This document shows, in pieces, positions 8,610 to 16,397 of a stretch of 64,000 nt of DNA. Made by a program: the position numbers and the translations under genes. The stretch is taken from positions 236,029 to 300,028 of the forward strand of contig CADCCZ010000004.1 of the NCBI GenBank assembly GCA_902800045.1, written 5' to 3'. Source of the stretch: an uncultured Bacteroidia bacterium. Lineage in GTDB: Bacteria; Bacteroidota; Bacteroidia; Bacteroidales; ML635J-15. The stretch's first letter is position 1, and each line of letters begins with the position of its first letter. The notes under the pieces were generated by a model. It made no database searches and was not told the DNA's origin. It saw only the letters and a program-made list of their open reading frames with translations.

Positions 8610-9359
8610 ATGTCAGGACATAATAAATGGTCAACGATTAAGAGAAAGAAGGGCGCATTGGACGCTAAGAGATCGAAAATCTTCTCAAAGTTAGCAAAGG
8701 AAATAACAATAGCAGTAAAGGAAGGTGGAGGAACCGACCCCAACTATAACGCAAAATTGAGGCTTGCAGTCCAGAATGCAAAGGGTGTTAACATGCCTAA
8801 GGACAATATCGAAAGAGCTATCAAGAAAGGTGACCAGGACGGTGCAAACTTCATGGAAATCACTTTCGAAGGATACGCAGCTCATGGTATCGCTCTTTTC
8901 GTTGAATGCTTGTCGGACAACAACAACAGAACCGTTTCTTCGGTACGCGCTGCTTTCAACAAGTTCAACGGTACTCTCGGAACCAACGGTTCTTTGAGCT
9001 TCCTTTTCGAACGCAAGGGCGTTTTCGAAATTCCAATGTCTGATTCTATCAGCATGGACGATTTCGAACTCGAAATTATTGACGCTGGTGCAGAAGACAT
9101 CGAAATGGATGAAGAAACCATTACCGTAACTTGCTCGTTCGAAGATTTCGGCAACGTAAACAAGAAGTTGGAAGAAATGAATATTGTTCCTACTTGCGCC
9201 GAACTCAGAAGAATCCCGAACGACACCAAGGTTATTTCTCCCGATGATGCAAAGGGCGTTTTGAAGCTCATAGACGTTCTCGAAGACGACGACGATGTTG
9301 TAAACGTATTCCACAATATGGAAATGACAGACGAAATCGTCGCTGCAATGGAAGAATAG
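8610..9359 (+). CDS. YebC/PmpR-family regulatory protein
   Basis: Protein of the YebC/PmpR (TACO1) family, reported in different bacteria to bind DNA as a regulator or to help ribosomes through difficult proline stretches. The N-terminus is the family signature SGHNKWSTIKRKKGALDAKR, and the middle has GTLGTNGSLSFLFERKG. At 249 residues it is full length. It is a single-gene unit: its own promoter region precedes it, and a strong terminator hairpin follows 24 bases after the stop. It is cytoplasmic. Which of the family roles applies here cannot be told from sequence. Confidence 0.95.
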   Translation: MSGHNKWSTIKRKKGALDAKRSKIFSKLAKEITIAVKEGGGTDPNYNAKLRLAVQNAKGVNMPKDNIERAIKKGDQDGANFMEITFEGYAAHGIALFVECLSDNNNRTVSSVRAAFNKFNGTLGTNGSLSFLFERKGVFEIPMSDSISMDDFELEIIDAGAEDIEMDEETITVTCSFEDFGNVNKKLEEMNIVPTCAELRRIPNDTKVISPDDAKGVLKLIDVLEDDDDVVNVFHNMEMTDEIVAAMEE

Positions 9360-9383
9360 GATATTATTTCTTTAAAATAGAGA

Positions 9384-9414
9384 GGTCGGAAAACAAATTT
9401 CCGACCTTTTTTTT
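9384..9414 (+). terminator. Rho-independent terminator of the YebC gene
   Basis: GGTCGGAAA pairs with TTTCCGACC across a short ACAAA loop and is followed by eight T residues. Confidence 0.9.
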
Positions 9415-9422
9415 GTGTAAAT

Positions 9423-9452
9423 TGTAGAGACGCGCCATGGCACGTCTCTACA
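9423..9452. repeat. 30-bp near-perfect palindrome (GTAGAGACG type)
   Basis: TGTAGAGACG and CGTCTCTACA are the arms of a 30-base palindrome centred on GCCATGGC, with one mismatched pair. GTAGAGACG-type palindromes are dispersed intergenic repeats in several bacterial phyla. A related half-copy occurs near 12735-12750. The rest of 9453-9603 shows no gene. Confidence 0.7.
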
Positions 9453-9603
9453 GATTACACACATGTTTAATTCATCGCAACACATTGCAAATCGGTGCAT
9501 AGTATAATGTATAATTATTGTTAAATAATTCGTTGATTTACAGGTGTTTGAATGGGTTGATGTTCCAAAATTCAATATTTTTTCAAAAAAAGTGAAAAAA
9601 CAT

Positions 9604-9634
9604 TTTGTCATGTGGGAAAAATGCACTTATTTTG
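9604..9634 (+). promoter_or_regulatory. Promoter of tRNA-Glu
   Basis: TTTG (9604-9607), a 19-base spacer and TTATTTTG (9627-9634), one base off the -7 consensus. It is followed by CAGTCC, the same downstream sequence as at the rpsL promoter. Confidence 0.65.
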
Positions 9635-9658
9635 CAGTCCCAAAACGATGGGAATTTT

Positions 9659-9730
9659 GGTCCGATCGTCTAATGGTTAGGACGTCAGATTTTCATTCTG
9701 GTAATCGGGGTTCGATTCCCCGCCGGACTG
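9659..9730 (+). tRNA. tRNA-Glu (UUC)
   Basis: A 72-base cloverleaf. The acceptor arms are GGTCCGA and CCGGACT, with a G-U closing pair and one A-C mismatch at the base of the stem. The anticodon stem TCAGA/TCTGG (9685-9689, 9697-9701) closes a seven-base loop with anticodon TTC at 9692-9694. The T arm is CGGGG-TTCGATT-CCCCG. The discriminator is G, and CCA is not encoded. It is a single-gene unit with promoter and terminator. Confidence 0.95.
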
Positions 9731-9731
9731 C

Positions 9732-9761
9732 AAAAAGCCACTGAAATTCGGTGGCTTTTTT
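9732..9761 (+). terminator. Terminator of tRNA-Glu
   Basis: AAAAAGCCAC and GTGGCTTTTTT form the stem directly after the tRNA, ending in a run of T. Confidence 0.88.
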
Positions 9762-9823
9762 GTTTGATATGTTGATATGACATGTAGGATTGCTATAAAA
9801 CTTGCCGAATTTGCAAAAGTAAA

Positions 9824-9854
9824 CTTGCAATCCCGTCAATTTTGCTTATATTTG
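9824..9854 (+). promoter_or_regulatory. Promoter of the M23/LysM gene, touching the start codon
   Basis: CTTG (9824-9827), a 19-base spacer and TATATTTG (9847-9854). Only four bases (CGAC) separate the -7 box from ATG 9859, so transcription should begin at or next to the start codon and give a leaderless mRNA. Confidence 0.65.
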
Positions 9855-9858
9855 CGAC

Positions 9859-10770
9859 ATGAATAAATGTTTGTTTTTGTTTTTATTGTTTCTATCCGCC
9901 GAAGTCTTCGCACAAGGCGTGGCTAAGGTTTCGGTGGATACTTTATCCACTTCAGACAAATATGTCAAGATAGTAATATTCAGCGACAGAACGTGGGATT
10001 CGTTGGTACTGCCCAAGCCTAAGCATGTCAATTCCGAGATGTACGACATCGACTGGATTACTACCGATCACAATGCACATAGGAATTTCGACATTACAAC
10101 TCTTCCCGATACCATAGTGTTGCCGCTCATCGAAGATTCGACCGACTTTTGCATGCCTCGCATAGGTTTTGTGTTCTCGAAGTACGGCTGGCGTCATGGA
10201 CGTGCTCATACCGGTAGCGACATACCTTTAAATATAGGTGATCCCGTTTATTCGGCATTCGAAGGAAAAGTTAGATACACTGGTTATTGCGGTGGTTATG
10301 GAAACTTGGTCGTCGTGCGCCACGCCAACGGACTCGAAACCTACTACGGACACCTGTCGAAGATTCTAGTTCGCGAAAACGAGCCGGTTGATGTTGGCGA
10401 GGTTATTGGTCTGGGCGGAAGCACAGGCCGTAGCACTGGTCCGCACCTGCATTTCGAGACTAGATACAAGGGCTTCCCGTTCGACCCGGAGACCATTGTA
10501 AACTGGAAGGACACAACCTTGCGTTGCGATACACTCGTGCTACCGCGCAACAAGCTTAACTCGACTTCGAGGTATTCGTCGTCTTCGTCGTCATCGTCTG
10601 CAAATACGGTCGAGACTGGCGATGGTACATATCATATCATCCGTCAGGGCGACACTTTGAGCGCTCTTGCTCGTAAATATGGTACCTCGGTAAGCAAAAT
10701 TTGTTCGCTCAACAATAACCTTACACCAAATACCGTGCTCCAACTGGGACGTAAAGTGCGTGTAAGATAA
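9859..10770 (+). CDS. Secreted M23 peptidase with C-terminal LysM
   Basis: Predicted peptidoglycan endopeptidase, or a catalytically inactive regulator of that type, in the periplasm. Residues 1-19 are a signal peptide (LFLFLLFLSAEVFAQ). The M23 domain spans roughly 103-205, with zinc ligands H117 and D121 (HTGSD) and H198 in GPHLHFE; H196 completes the HxH motif, so the enzyme looks active. A run of Ser residues near 233-248 is a flexible linker. Residues about 256-303 are a LysM glycan-binding domain (GDTLSALARKYGTSVSKI). It stands alone between tRNA-Glu and rpmE. It may be leaderless, and no other in-frame Met lies near the N-terminus. The order M23-then-LysM is less common than LysM-then-M23. 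Confidence 0.93.
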   Translation: MNKCLFLFLLFLSAEVFAQGVAKVSVDTLSTSDKYVKIVIFSDRTWDSLVLPKPKHVNSEMYDIDWITTDHNAHRNFDITTLPDTIVLPLIEDSTDFCMPRIGFVFSKYGWRHGRAHTGSDIPLNIGDPVYSAFEGKVRYTGYCGGYGNLVVVRHANGLETYYGHLSKILVRENEPVDVGEVIGLGGSTGRSTGPHLHFETRYKGFPFDPETIVNWKDTTLRCDTLVLPRNKLNSTSRYSSSSSSSSANTVETGDGTYHIIRQGDTLSALARKYGTSVSKICSLNNNLTPNTVLQLGRKVRVR

Positions 10771-10827
10771 CGAGTTACAATGATTATTGTCGCAAAAGAA
10801 AAATCTTGGAATATTTTTGAACAGAAT

Positions 10828-10858
10828 TTTGTGGAATAAAAAAAAAGTAGTACCTTTG
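10828..10858 (+). promoter_or_regulatory. Promoter of rpmE
   Basis: TTTG (10828-10831), a 19-base spacer rich in A, and TACCTTTG (10851-10858) followed by CCGTCC. It is nearly the same as the rpsL promoter. Confidence 0.8.
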
Positions 10859-10899
10859 CCGTCCAAAAATTAGTAAGAATAATTTAAAAGTTAAATACA

Positions 10900-11172
10900 A
10901 TGAAAAAGGGAATACATCCTGATAAGTATCGCTTGGTAGCATTCAAGGACATGTCGAATGAAAATGTTTTCATTACCAAGTCAACCGCTAACACTAAGGA
11001 AACGATTGTTGTTGATGGTGTTGAGTATCCTTTGTACAAGCTTGAAATCTCCAACACATCTCACCCGTTCTACACTGGTAAGATTAAGCTTGTTGATACC
11101 GCTGGTCGTGTTGATAAGTTCCGCAACCGCTATCAGAAGCACTTGGAACAGCGTGCTGCTGCAAAGAAGTAG
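10900..11172 (+). CDS. rpmE: Ribosomal protein bL31 type B
   Basis: Component of the large ribosomal subunit, near the intersubunit bridge. The 90 residues begin MKKGIHPDKYRLVAFKDMSN and contain the type B insert. No Cys is present, so this is the zinc-free (C-minus) form of L31. It is a single gene with a strong promoter 41 bases upstream and a terminator after the stop. Confidence 0.95.
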   Translation: MKKGIHPDKYRLVAFKDMSNENVFITKSTANTKETIVVDGVEYPLYKLEISNTSHPFYTGKIKLVDTAGRVDKFRNRYQKHLEQRAAAKK

Positions 11173-11196
11173 TAGCATTCTTGCAATATTAAAGGA

Positions 11197-11226
11197 TAGG
11201 GAATACCCGTTGGGCTTTCCCTTTTC
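11197..11226 (+). terminator. Probable terminator of rpmE
   Basis: AGGGAA pairs with TTTCCC, with an inner CCC/GGG pair, followed by TTTTC. Confidence 0.6.
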
Positions 11227-11258
11227 TTGTTTGTATATACCATTAAATTTTTAAGTAT

Positions 11259-11930
11259 ATGAAGAATTGTTTTTATTTGTTAATTTTGTTTGTATTCACT
11301 ATGGTATCGTGCAATAACAACAAAACAGAATCTGTCGAAGAAAACAGCAAGTGCGAACAGCAATGTTCGGAACAGAAGAATCAGGTAGTCGACTGCATAA
11401 TGAGCCGTCGTAGCATCCGTGCCTACAAGCCCGAGCAGATAAAGGACGAGGAATTGAAGACCATCCTCGAATGCGCTATCAATGCACCGAGCGCACGCAA
11501 TTCGCAGCCGTGGGAAGTTCGCGTTATGCAGAACAAGGAGGCTATCGAAAATCTCAACAAGGAAGTAATCGCCGACATGATTGAGAAGCGTCCCGAAGCA
11601 AAGGAACGTTTTGCTGACGAAAATGCAAGCGTATTCTTCCATGCCCCAACCTTGCTCGTAGTTGCATACGACACCACCCAGTACTGGGGACAGAGCGACT
11701 GCGGAATGCTCGTACAGAATGTTTTGCTCGCTGCCGAGTCGATGAACATCGGTTCGTGCGCTGTTGGCTGCTGCCGCGAATACATCAACTCGCCGAAGGC
11801 TGCCGACTTCGTGAAGTCGCTCAACCTTCCCGAAAACTATGTGGTTTACTTGACCGTAACCCTCGGCTACAAGGATGAAAATCCTGATGCCAAGCCACGC
11901 GACGACAAGAAGGTTGCGTATATGGAATAG
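11259..11930 (+). CDS. Nitroreductase-family lipoprotein
   Basis: FMN-dependent nitroreductase-like protein predicted to be lipid anchored. The N-terminus is a lipoprotein signal peptide with the lipobox MVSC (Cys at residue 18), followed by an Asn/Glu-rich linker to about residue 45. The nitroreductase domain starts at DCIMSRRSIRAYKP and contains NAPSARNSQPW, the usual FMN-contact region; DCGMLVQNVLLAAESMNIGSC is the second family segment. Most nitroreductases are cytoplasmic, so an envelope anchor is notable and raises the question of how FMN and reductant reach it. The natural substrate is unknown. It is a single-gene unit that ends at a strong terminator. Confidence 0.9.
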   Translation: MKNCFYLLILFVFTMVSCNNNKTESVEENSKCEQQCSEQKNQVVDCIMSRRSIRAYKPEQIKDEELKTILECAINAPSARNSQPWEVRVMQNKEAIENLNKEVIADMIEKRPEAKERFADENASVFFHAPTLLVVAYDTTQYWGQSDCGMLVQNVLLAAESMNIGSCAVGCCREYINSPKAADFVKSLNLPENYVVYLTVTLGYKDENPDAKPRDDKKVAYME

Positions 11931-12000
11931 GTTTCAAGGTTTATGAGTTTCTAACTTTCTAGTTGCTTGATGAACTGGAAATTTAGAAACCTAGAAGCAA

Positions 12001-12029
12001 AAAAACACAGAATTATTCTGTGTTTTTTT
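12001..12029. terminator. Bidirectional terminator
   Basis: AAAAACACAGAA, a short loop and TTCTGTGTTTTTTT make a hairpin with A and T tracts on both sides. It serves both the nitroreductase gene and the convergent cvpA-like gene. Confidence 0.85.
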
Positions 12030-12095
12030 GTGCCTTGTCAGAAACCTAAACCAAAAACATGAAACTTTAAACGGGCTTTAGCCCATGAAACCTCT

Positions 12096-12581
12096 CTATA
12101 GGAATATCCCTCCGAAAATTTCCAGAAGTTTGTGGTATATTGTCGAATTGGCTAGAAATTCTTGTTCGGTAAGACTGAAATTCTGAATTATACGTTCGGC
12201 AAGGTAGCATACGCCAGCCACTATGAGTGCTCCTTTGCAGCCTCCGAAAACGAAACCAGCCAGTTTGTTGAGCCAATTTAGGCTTATAGTGTCGGCAAAT
12301 TTGTCGAGTAGTTTCGACATCAGGATTACTAGCAAGATAACACCAAGGAAAATAATTGTAAAGCTTATAATTTCGAGATATTTCGGATCGAACCAGCCTT
12401 TTTCGAGTATCCAGTCCGACAGCCATCCCGAAAAATTTACAGCTAAGAACAGGCCCACAAGTATGGCGGCAATTCCCGCAGCTTCCTTTATCAGTCCGCA
12501 TATCAAACCTTTGATGGCAAAAAATGCAATCACTATGATAATTATTATGTCGGCTGCACTCATATCCGAAATTTTTGCCAA
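12096..12581 (-). CDS. CvpA-family membrane protein
   Basis: Small inner-membrane protein of the CvpA family, first linked to colicin V production and later to envelope stress tolerance; the molecular role is unresolved. It has 161 residues and about four membrane segments. The family-typical N-terminal part is IKGLICGLIKEAAGIAAILVG, and NWLNKLAGFVFGGCKGALI is the conserved second half. ATG 12581 is used; ATG 12563 (MSAADIII) is an equally plausible start. It is not operonic with uvrC, since 203 bases separate them. Confidence 0.85.
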   Translation of the reverse strand: MAKISDMSAADIIIIIVIAFFAIKGLICGLIKEAAGIAAILVGLFLAVNFSGWLSDWILEKGWFDPKYLEIISFTIIFLGVILLVILMSKLLDKFADTISLNWLNKLAGFVFGGCKGALIVAGVCYLAERIIQNFSLTEQEFLANSTIYHKLLEIFGGIFL

Positions 12582-12653
12582 GATAAAGAGAATCTACTGG
12601 CTCGGGTTGTTGAAAATTGGTTTTTTCTCAACAATGGGCTTTTGATAACGGAC

Positions 12654-12692
12654 AAAATTGTATGGATGCAAATCGTTGCGCCATACAATTTT
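12654..12692. repeat. Perfect 12-bp hairpin between cvpA-like gene and uvrC
   Basis: AAAATTGTATGG (12654-12665) and CCATACAATTTT (12681-12692) are perfect arms, and GCAA/TTGC inside the loop extends the structure. No U-tract follows on the minus strand, so it is not a classic terminator for uvrC. It is probably a dispersed hairpin repeat. The rest of 12582-12784 has no visible gene; it also holds a GAGGCGCG fragment resembling the palindrome at 9423. Confidence 0.6.
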
Positions 12693-12784
12693 CAACCTTA
12701 AGCTTGGCGTTAGCCAAATCCTTGAATCCGTCCGACGCGCCTCTACAATTCTCGAATTTTCAAATCATCAAATCCTCAAATTTT

Positions 12785-14578
12785 CTACTTGTGAAAATAT
12801 CCGTATATAATTTGTGCCTTAGCAGCTCCGAGACTTTCGGTAAGCTTTTCAAGGCTAGCCTCCTTTATTCCGTTTATGGTCTTGAATTCCTTTAGCAGGA
12901 TTTCCTTTGTCTTAGGACCAATGCCCTTGATGTCGTCGAGCTCGCTCTTGAGAAAGTTGTCGGAACGTTTTTTGCGATGGAAGGTAATGCCGAAGCGGTG
13001 TGCTTCGTCGCGGGCGTGCTGTATAATTTTCAGCGATTCGGAATTCTTGTCGAGGTAGAGCGGAATGTCGTCGCCAGGTAGAAAAATTTCTTCGAGCCGT
13101 TTTGCAATGCCGATGATTTTTACCTTGCCAATCAGTCCCAATTTTTCGAGGCTTCGCACGGCAAACGACAACTGTACCTTGCCACCGTCAACGACAATTA
13201 GTTGGGGTAGAGGTTCTCCCTCGTCGAGCAGACGGCGGTAGCGGCGGAATATGATTTCTTCCATCGAGGCAAAGTCGTTTGCTCCAACCACCGTCTTTAT
13301 GTTGAAATGGCGGTAATCCTTTTTCGACGGCTTGGCATTCTTGAACACTACGCACGATGCCACCGGATTTGTACCCTGTATGTTGGAGTTGTCGAAGCAC
13401 TCGATATGCACTGGCAGTTCGTCCATCATCAGGTCAGCTTTCAAGGTTTCCAGTTTGCGTAGAGTGTTCTTTTCTGGGTCTTTGCCTTCCACCTGCTTGT
13501 GCTTTTCGAGCATATAGAATTTTGCGTTGCGGTTTGCCAGTTCCAGTATTTTGCCCTTGTCGCCCTTTTGCGGATACTCGAACTTTACATTTTCGATTGG
13601 AAAGTCGATTTGGAACGGCAGTATTATTGTCTTGACATTGCTTTTCAGTTCTTCGCGAATGTCGACAATGGCGTAGGCAAGAATGTCTTCGTCGGTTTCC
13701 TCGATACGCTTGCGAATTTCGACCGAATGCGAAGCGACGATTGCACCGTTTTGTATGCGCAGGTAGCTAATGTAGTACGAATTTATGTCCTTTGCGAACC
13801 CGAAAGCCTCGACGTTAGAAATGTTGGTGTCGACTACAGTCGATTTGCTGCGGTAGTTTTCGAGCAGGTCGAGTTTGTGCTTGACTTTTGCAGCCTCCTC
13901 AAATTCTAGGTTGGCGGCATGTGCCATCATTTTTTTCTTTAAGAAACCTTGTACTTGTTGCAGGTCGCCACGTAGTATTTTTCTAATGTCTGAGAACATT
14001 GCCGAGTACGAATCCTTGTCGATTTTGCCGACGCATGGGCCGATGCAGTTGCCTATATGGTAGTCGAGGCAGATGTCGAACTTGCCATCCTTGACCGCTT
14101 GTTCGGTAATGTTGTGTTTGCACGAGCGGATGGGGTATAGCTGGTGTATCAAGGCGAGCAAGGTCTTGATGGTGTATGCCGAAGCAAAAGGTCCGAAATA
14201 TTCGCCGCTGTCGGTTTTCTGACGGGTGTAAAGCAGGCGGGGAAACTCTTCGTTGGTAATGCACACCCATGGGTAGGTCTTGTCGTCCTTGAGAAGGATG
14301 TTGTATTTGGGCTGGAGTTGTTTTATCAGTACATTTTCGAGGAGCAGAGCTTCGCTTTCGCTGTCGACAACGGTGTATTCGATGTCGCATATCTGGCTGA
14401 CGAGGATTTGTGTCTTGCGGTTGAGATTGTTGGACAAGAAATAGGAACTGACTCTGTTTTTCAGGCTTTTGGCTTTACCAACATAGATGATGGTTCCGTT
14501 CTTGTCGAAATACCTGTAAACACCAGGGGCTTTAGGCAAGGCTTTTACAATTTCGGCTACATGTTCCGAAGCGTTCAT
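12785..14578 (-). CDS. uvrC: UvrABC system protein C (excinuclease subunit)
   Basis: Makes the two incisions in nucleotide excision repair, together with UvrB. The 597 residues show all expected parts in order. The GIY-YIG nuclease is at about 15-95 (APGVYRYF then IIYVGKAKSLKNRV). Cys residues IGNCIGPCVG follow, then a UVR motif near 205-240. The RNase H-like nuclease has ECFDNSNIQGTNPVAS, VVDGGKVQL and DEAHRF. A C-terminal helix-hairpin-helix pair closes it (IKGIGPKTKEILL). The start is 6 bases beyond the stop of the upstream lipoprotein gene, so it is probably transcribed from that gene's promoter. Confidence 0.97.
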   Translation of the reverse strand: MNASEHVAEIVKALPKAPGVYRYFDKNGTIIYVGKAKSLKNRVSSYFLSNNLNRKTQILVSQICDIEYTVVDSESEALLLENVLIKQLQPKYNILLKDDKTYPWVCITNEEFPRLLYTRQKTDSGEYFGPFASAYTIKTLLALIHQLYPIRSCKHNITEQAVKDGKFDICLDYHIGNCIGPCVGKIDKDSYSAMFSDIRKILRGDLQQVQGFLKKKMMAHAANLEFEEAAKVKHKLDLLENYRSKSTVVDTNISNVEAFGFAKDINSYYISYLRIQNGAIVASHSVEIRKRIEETDEDILAYAIVDIREELKSNVKTIILPFQIDFPIENVKFEYPQKGDKGKILELANRNAKFYMLEKHKQVEGKDPEKNTLRKLETLKADLMMDELPVHIECFDNSNIQGTNPVASCVVFKNAKPSKKDYRHFNIKTVVGANDFASMEEIIFRRYRRLLDEGEPLPQLIVVDGGKVQLSFAVRSLEKLGLIGKVKIIGIAKRLEEIFLPGDDIPLYLDKNSESLKIIQHARDEAHRFGITFHRKKRSDNFLKSELDDIKGIGPKTKEILLKEFKTINGIKEASLEKLTESLGAAKAQIIYGYFHK

Positions 14579-14584
14579 TGTAGT

Positions 14585-15679
14585 TTATTTTGCAGTGGCT
14601 TGCGGATCGTTGTATAGAATGTTGTCCCAGTTGGCGAAACCTTTGGTCGATTTCCAGTTGTCGAGGAATATTCCTGTCCAGTCGGCAACGCTTGGAATAG
14701 TTGCATTTCCATCGCCGTTGGTGTCGCCTTTGTGTTCATCGTCCTTGAGTGATGTGAAAAATACGCCGGGTCCGTCGTGGTTTACAAGGCATCCTTCGCC
14801 CGACATTACAGTCATCGACGAGTGCTCGGCAAACTTAATCACAACGTTATTTCCAAGAGTTAGTCTTGTGTTCATGCCAATTTCGAGGTCGGGAGCTGTT
14901 ACTACAAATGCCACTTCGTCTTCGAGCCAGCTGATGTCGGAAGTAACATTGCTACCCGACACGAAAATGCCATTGCATTTGTTGGTTATGTTGTCGTTCG
15001 AGAAAGAGTTCGAATTGTCTATACTCATTTCGGCGTTTATTGTCATAGGTACTTTGTTGCCATAGAAGCGGCAATTTGTTATCTGGGTATTCTTGTTTGC
15101 ATTCGAAGCATTGAGGACGCCTACGTACATGTTGTTGAGCAGACCGCCCGAGTTGTATGCAAAAGTACAGTTGTTGAAATCGGCTTTAGCTTCCGACGAC
15201 ACGTCCACTGTAGCGGGATTGGTGTTGTCGCGTCCTCCATACATGAACTGGCAGTATGTAAAAGTTGAGTTTTGCGAGCCGTTTAGGTTTATGCAACCCC
15301 AATCTCCAGCTGCGGGAATAGTATTATCGCCGTCCTTGTTAGAGTCGTCGCCATGGCTGTCGTCTTTTATTGATGTGAAAATTATTGGTCTGGTGCTTGT
15401 GCCGTTGGCGATAATATTGCCGTTTGTCCTGAGTATAATGTTGCCGCCATTCATTATTTTTATTGTAGCTCCAGGCTCGATAGTGAGTTGTGCGTCGATG
15501 TACAAGTTGTCCTTGTCGATAATGTATGTTTTGTCGCCCTCCCATGTGGTTGGCGAGGTTAAGTTGCTGCTTATTGTTTCGGGGAACTCTCTTTTGTCAT
15601 CTGTTTCGAAGCAAGAAGTTTGAGGTATACCTATTAATAATATAATAAGGGGCAAGATGTAAGATTCGAGTTGTTTCAT
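14585..15679 (-). CDS. Beta-helix-like lipoprotein of unknown function
   Basis: Predicted outer-membrane or surface lipoprotein of 364 residues. ATG 15679 begins a lipoprotein signal (MKQLESYILPLIILLIGIP) with Cys in the setting QTSC. An upstream in-frame ATG at 15763 is less likely, because a -7 box lies at 15707-15714 between the two. The mature part has repeated short strands and turns (LTIEPGATIKIMNGGNIILRT; CTFAYNSGGLLNNMYVG) and two similar Asp-rich segments, DDSHGDDSNKDGDN and DDEHKGDTNGDGNA, both followed by the same motif (PAAGDWGCINL, PSVADWTGIFL). This suggests a right-handed parallel beta-helix with calcium-like loops. Why it is coupled to uvrC is unclear. Confidence 0.8.
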   Translation of the reverse strand: MKQLESYILPLIILLIGIPQTSCFETDDKREFPETISSNLTSPTTWEGDKTYIIDKDNLYIDAQLTIEPGATIKIMNGGNIILRTNGNIIANGTSTRPIIFTSIKDDSHGDDSNKDGDNTIPAAGDWGCINLNGSQNSTFTYCQFMYGGRDNTNPATVDVSSEAKADFNNCTFAYNSGGLLNNMYVGVLNASNANKNTQITNCRFYGNKVPMTINAEMSIDNSNSFSNDNITNKCNGIFVSGSNVTSDISWLEDEVAFVVTAPDLEIGMNTRLTLGNNVVIKFAEHSSMTVMSGEGCLVNHDGPGVFFTSLKDDEHKGDTNGDGNATIPSVADWTGIFLDNWKSTKGFANWDNILYNDPQATAK

Positions 15680-15706
15680 TTTCCTAAGCAAATTATGATT
15701 ATTTCG

Positions 15707-15714
15707 CAAAGATA
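15707..15714 (-). promoter_or_regulatory. -7 box of the lipoprotein-uvrC unit
   Basis: Reads TATCTTTG then C on the minus strand, 27 bases before ATG 15679. No clear -33 element is seen. Confidence 0.55.
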
Positions 15715-15891
15715 ATATTATTTGACAAATGCATAATTTAGGTGTAAGATAAATTTTATACAAGTTGTTGATAATATTTTGAGGTATCTAAAATATCATT
15801 ATTGTAATCAGACTTTTAAAAAGAAAATTGGTGGTGTTGATAATTTTTTTGCTGTCCACAAAAAATATTTTAAAAAAAATAAAAAAGTTAT

Positions 15892-15922
15892 ATTGTCGGT
15901 AAGAAAAAAAGTTCTACCTTTG
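15892..15922 (+). promoter_or_regulatory. Promoter of the rpsL ribosomal operon
   Basis: ATTG (15892-15895), a 19-base A-rich spacer and TACCTTTG (15915-15922) followed by CAGTCC. The leader to rpsL is about 55 bases. The AT-rich DNA at 15715-15891 shows no gene. Confidence 0.8.
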
Positions 15923-15980
15923 CAGTCCAAATTTTGTAAATATAAATTTAGAGTAAAATTATTAAAAATAAATAGGTTAT

Positions 15981-16373
15981 ATGCCAACGATACAGCAATT
16001 AGTAAGGAAAGGCAGATATGTTGCAGCCGATAAGAGTAAATCTCCTGCACTCGATTCATGCCCACAGAGAAGAGGTGTTTGCACGAGAGTGTACACAACA
16101 ACACCTAAGAAACCTAATTCAGCAATGCGTAAGGTTGCTAGGGTTAGATTAACTAACGGTAAGGAAGTCAACGCTTACATACCAGGCGAAGGACACAACT
16201 TGCAGGAACACTCGATCGTAATGGTTCGTGGTGGCAGGGTAAAGGATTTGCCAGGTGTAAGATATCACATCGTAAGAGGCGGTTTGGATGCTGCCGGCGT
16301 TGATGGACGTACACAGAGACGTTCCAAGTACGGAACCAAGAGACCGAAAGCAAAAGCTGCTGCAAAGAAGTAA
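15981..16373 (+). CDS. rpsL: Ribosomal protein uS12
   Basis: Small-subunit decoding-centre protein, 130 residues. The loops where streptomycin-resistance changes arise are wild type: [11 protein letters not shown] and [14 protein letters not shown] Lys/Ala-rich tail ends the protein. It is the first gene of a translation operon reaching at least rplQ, with its promoter about 60 bases upstream. rpsG follows after 24 bases. Confidence 0.98.
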   Translation: MPTIQQLVRKGRYVAADKSKSPALDSCPQRRGVCTRVYTTTPKKPNSAMRKVARVRLTNGKEVNAYIPGEGHNLQEHSIVMVRGGRVKDLPGVRYHIVRGGLDAAGVDGRTQRRSKYGTKRPKAKAAAKK

Positions 16374-16397
16374 TTAGTAGTATAAAGATAAATAGAG

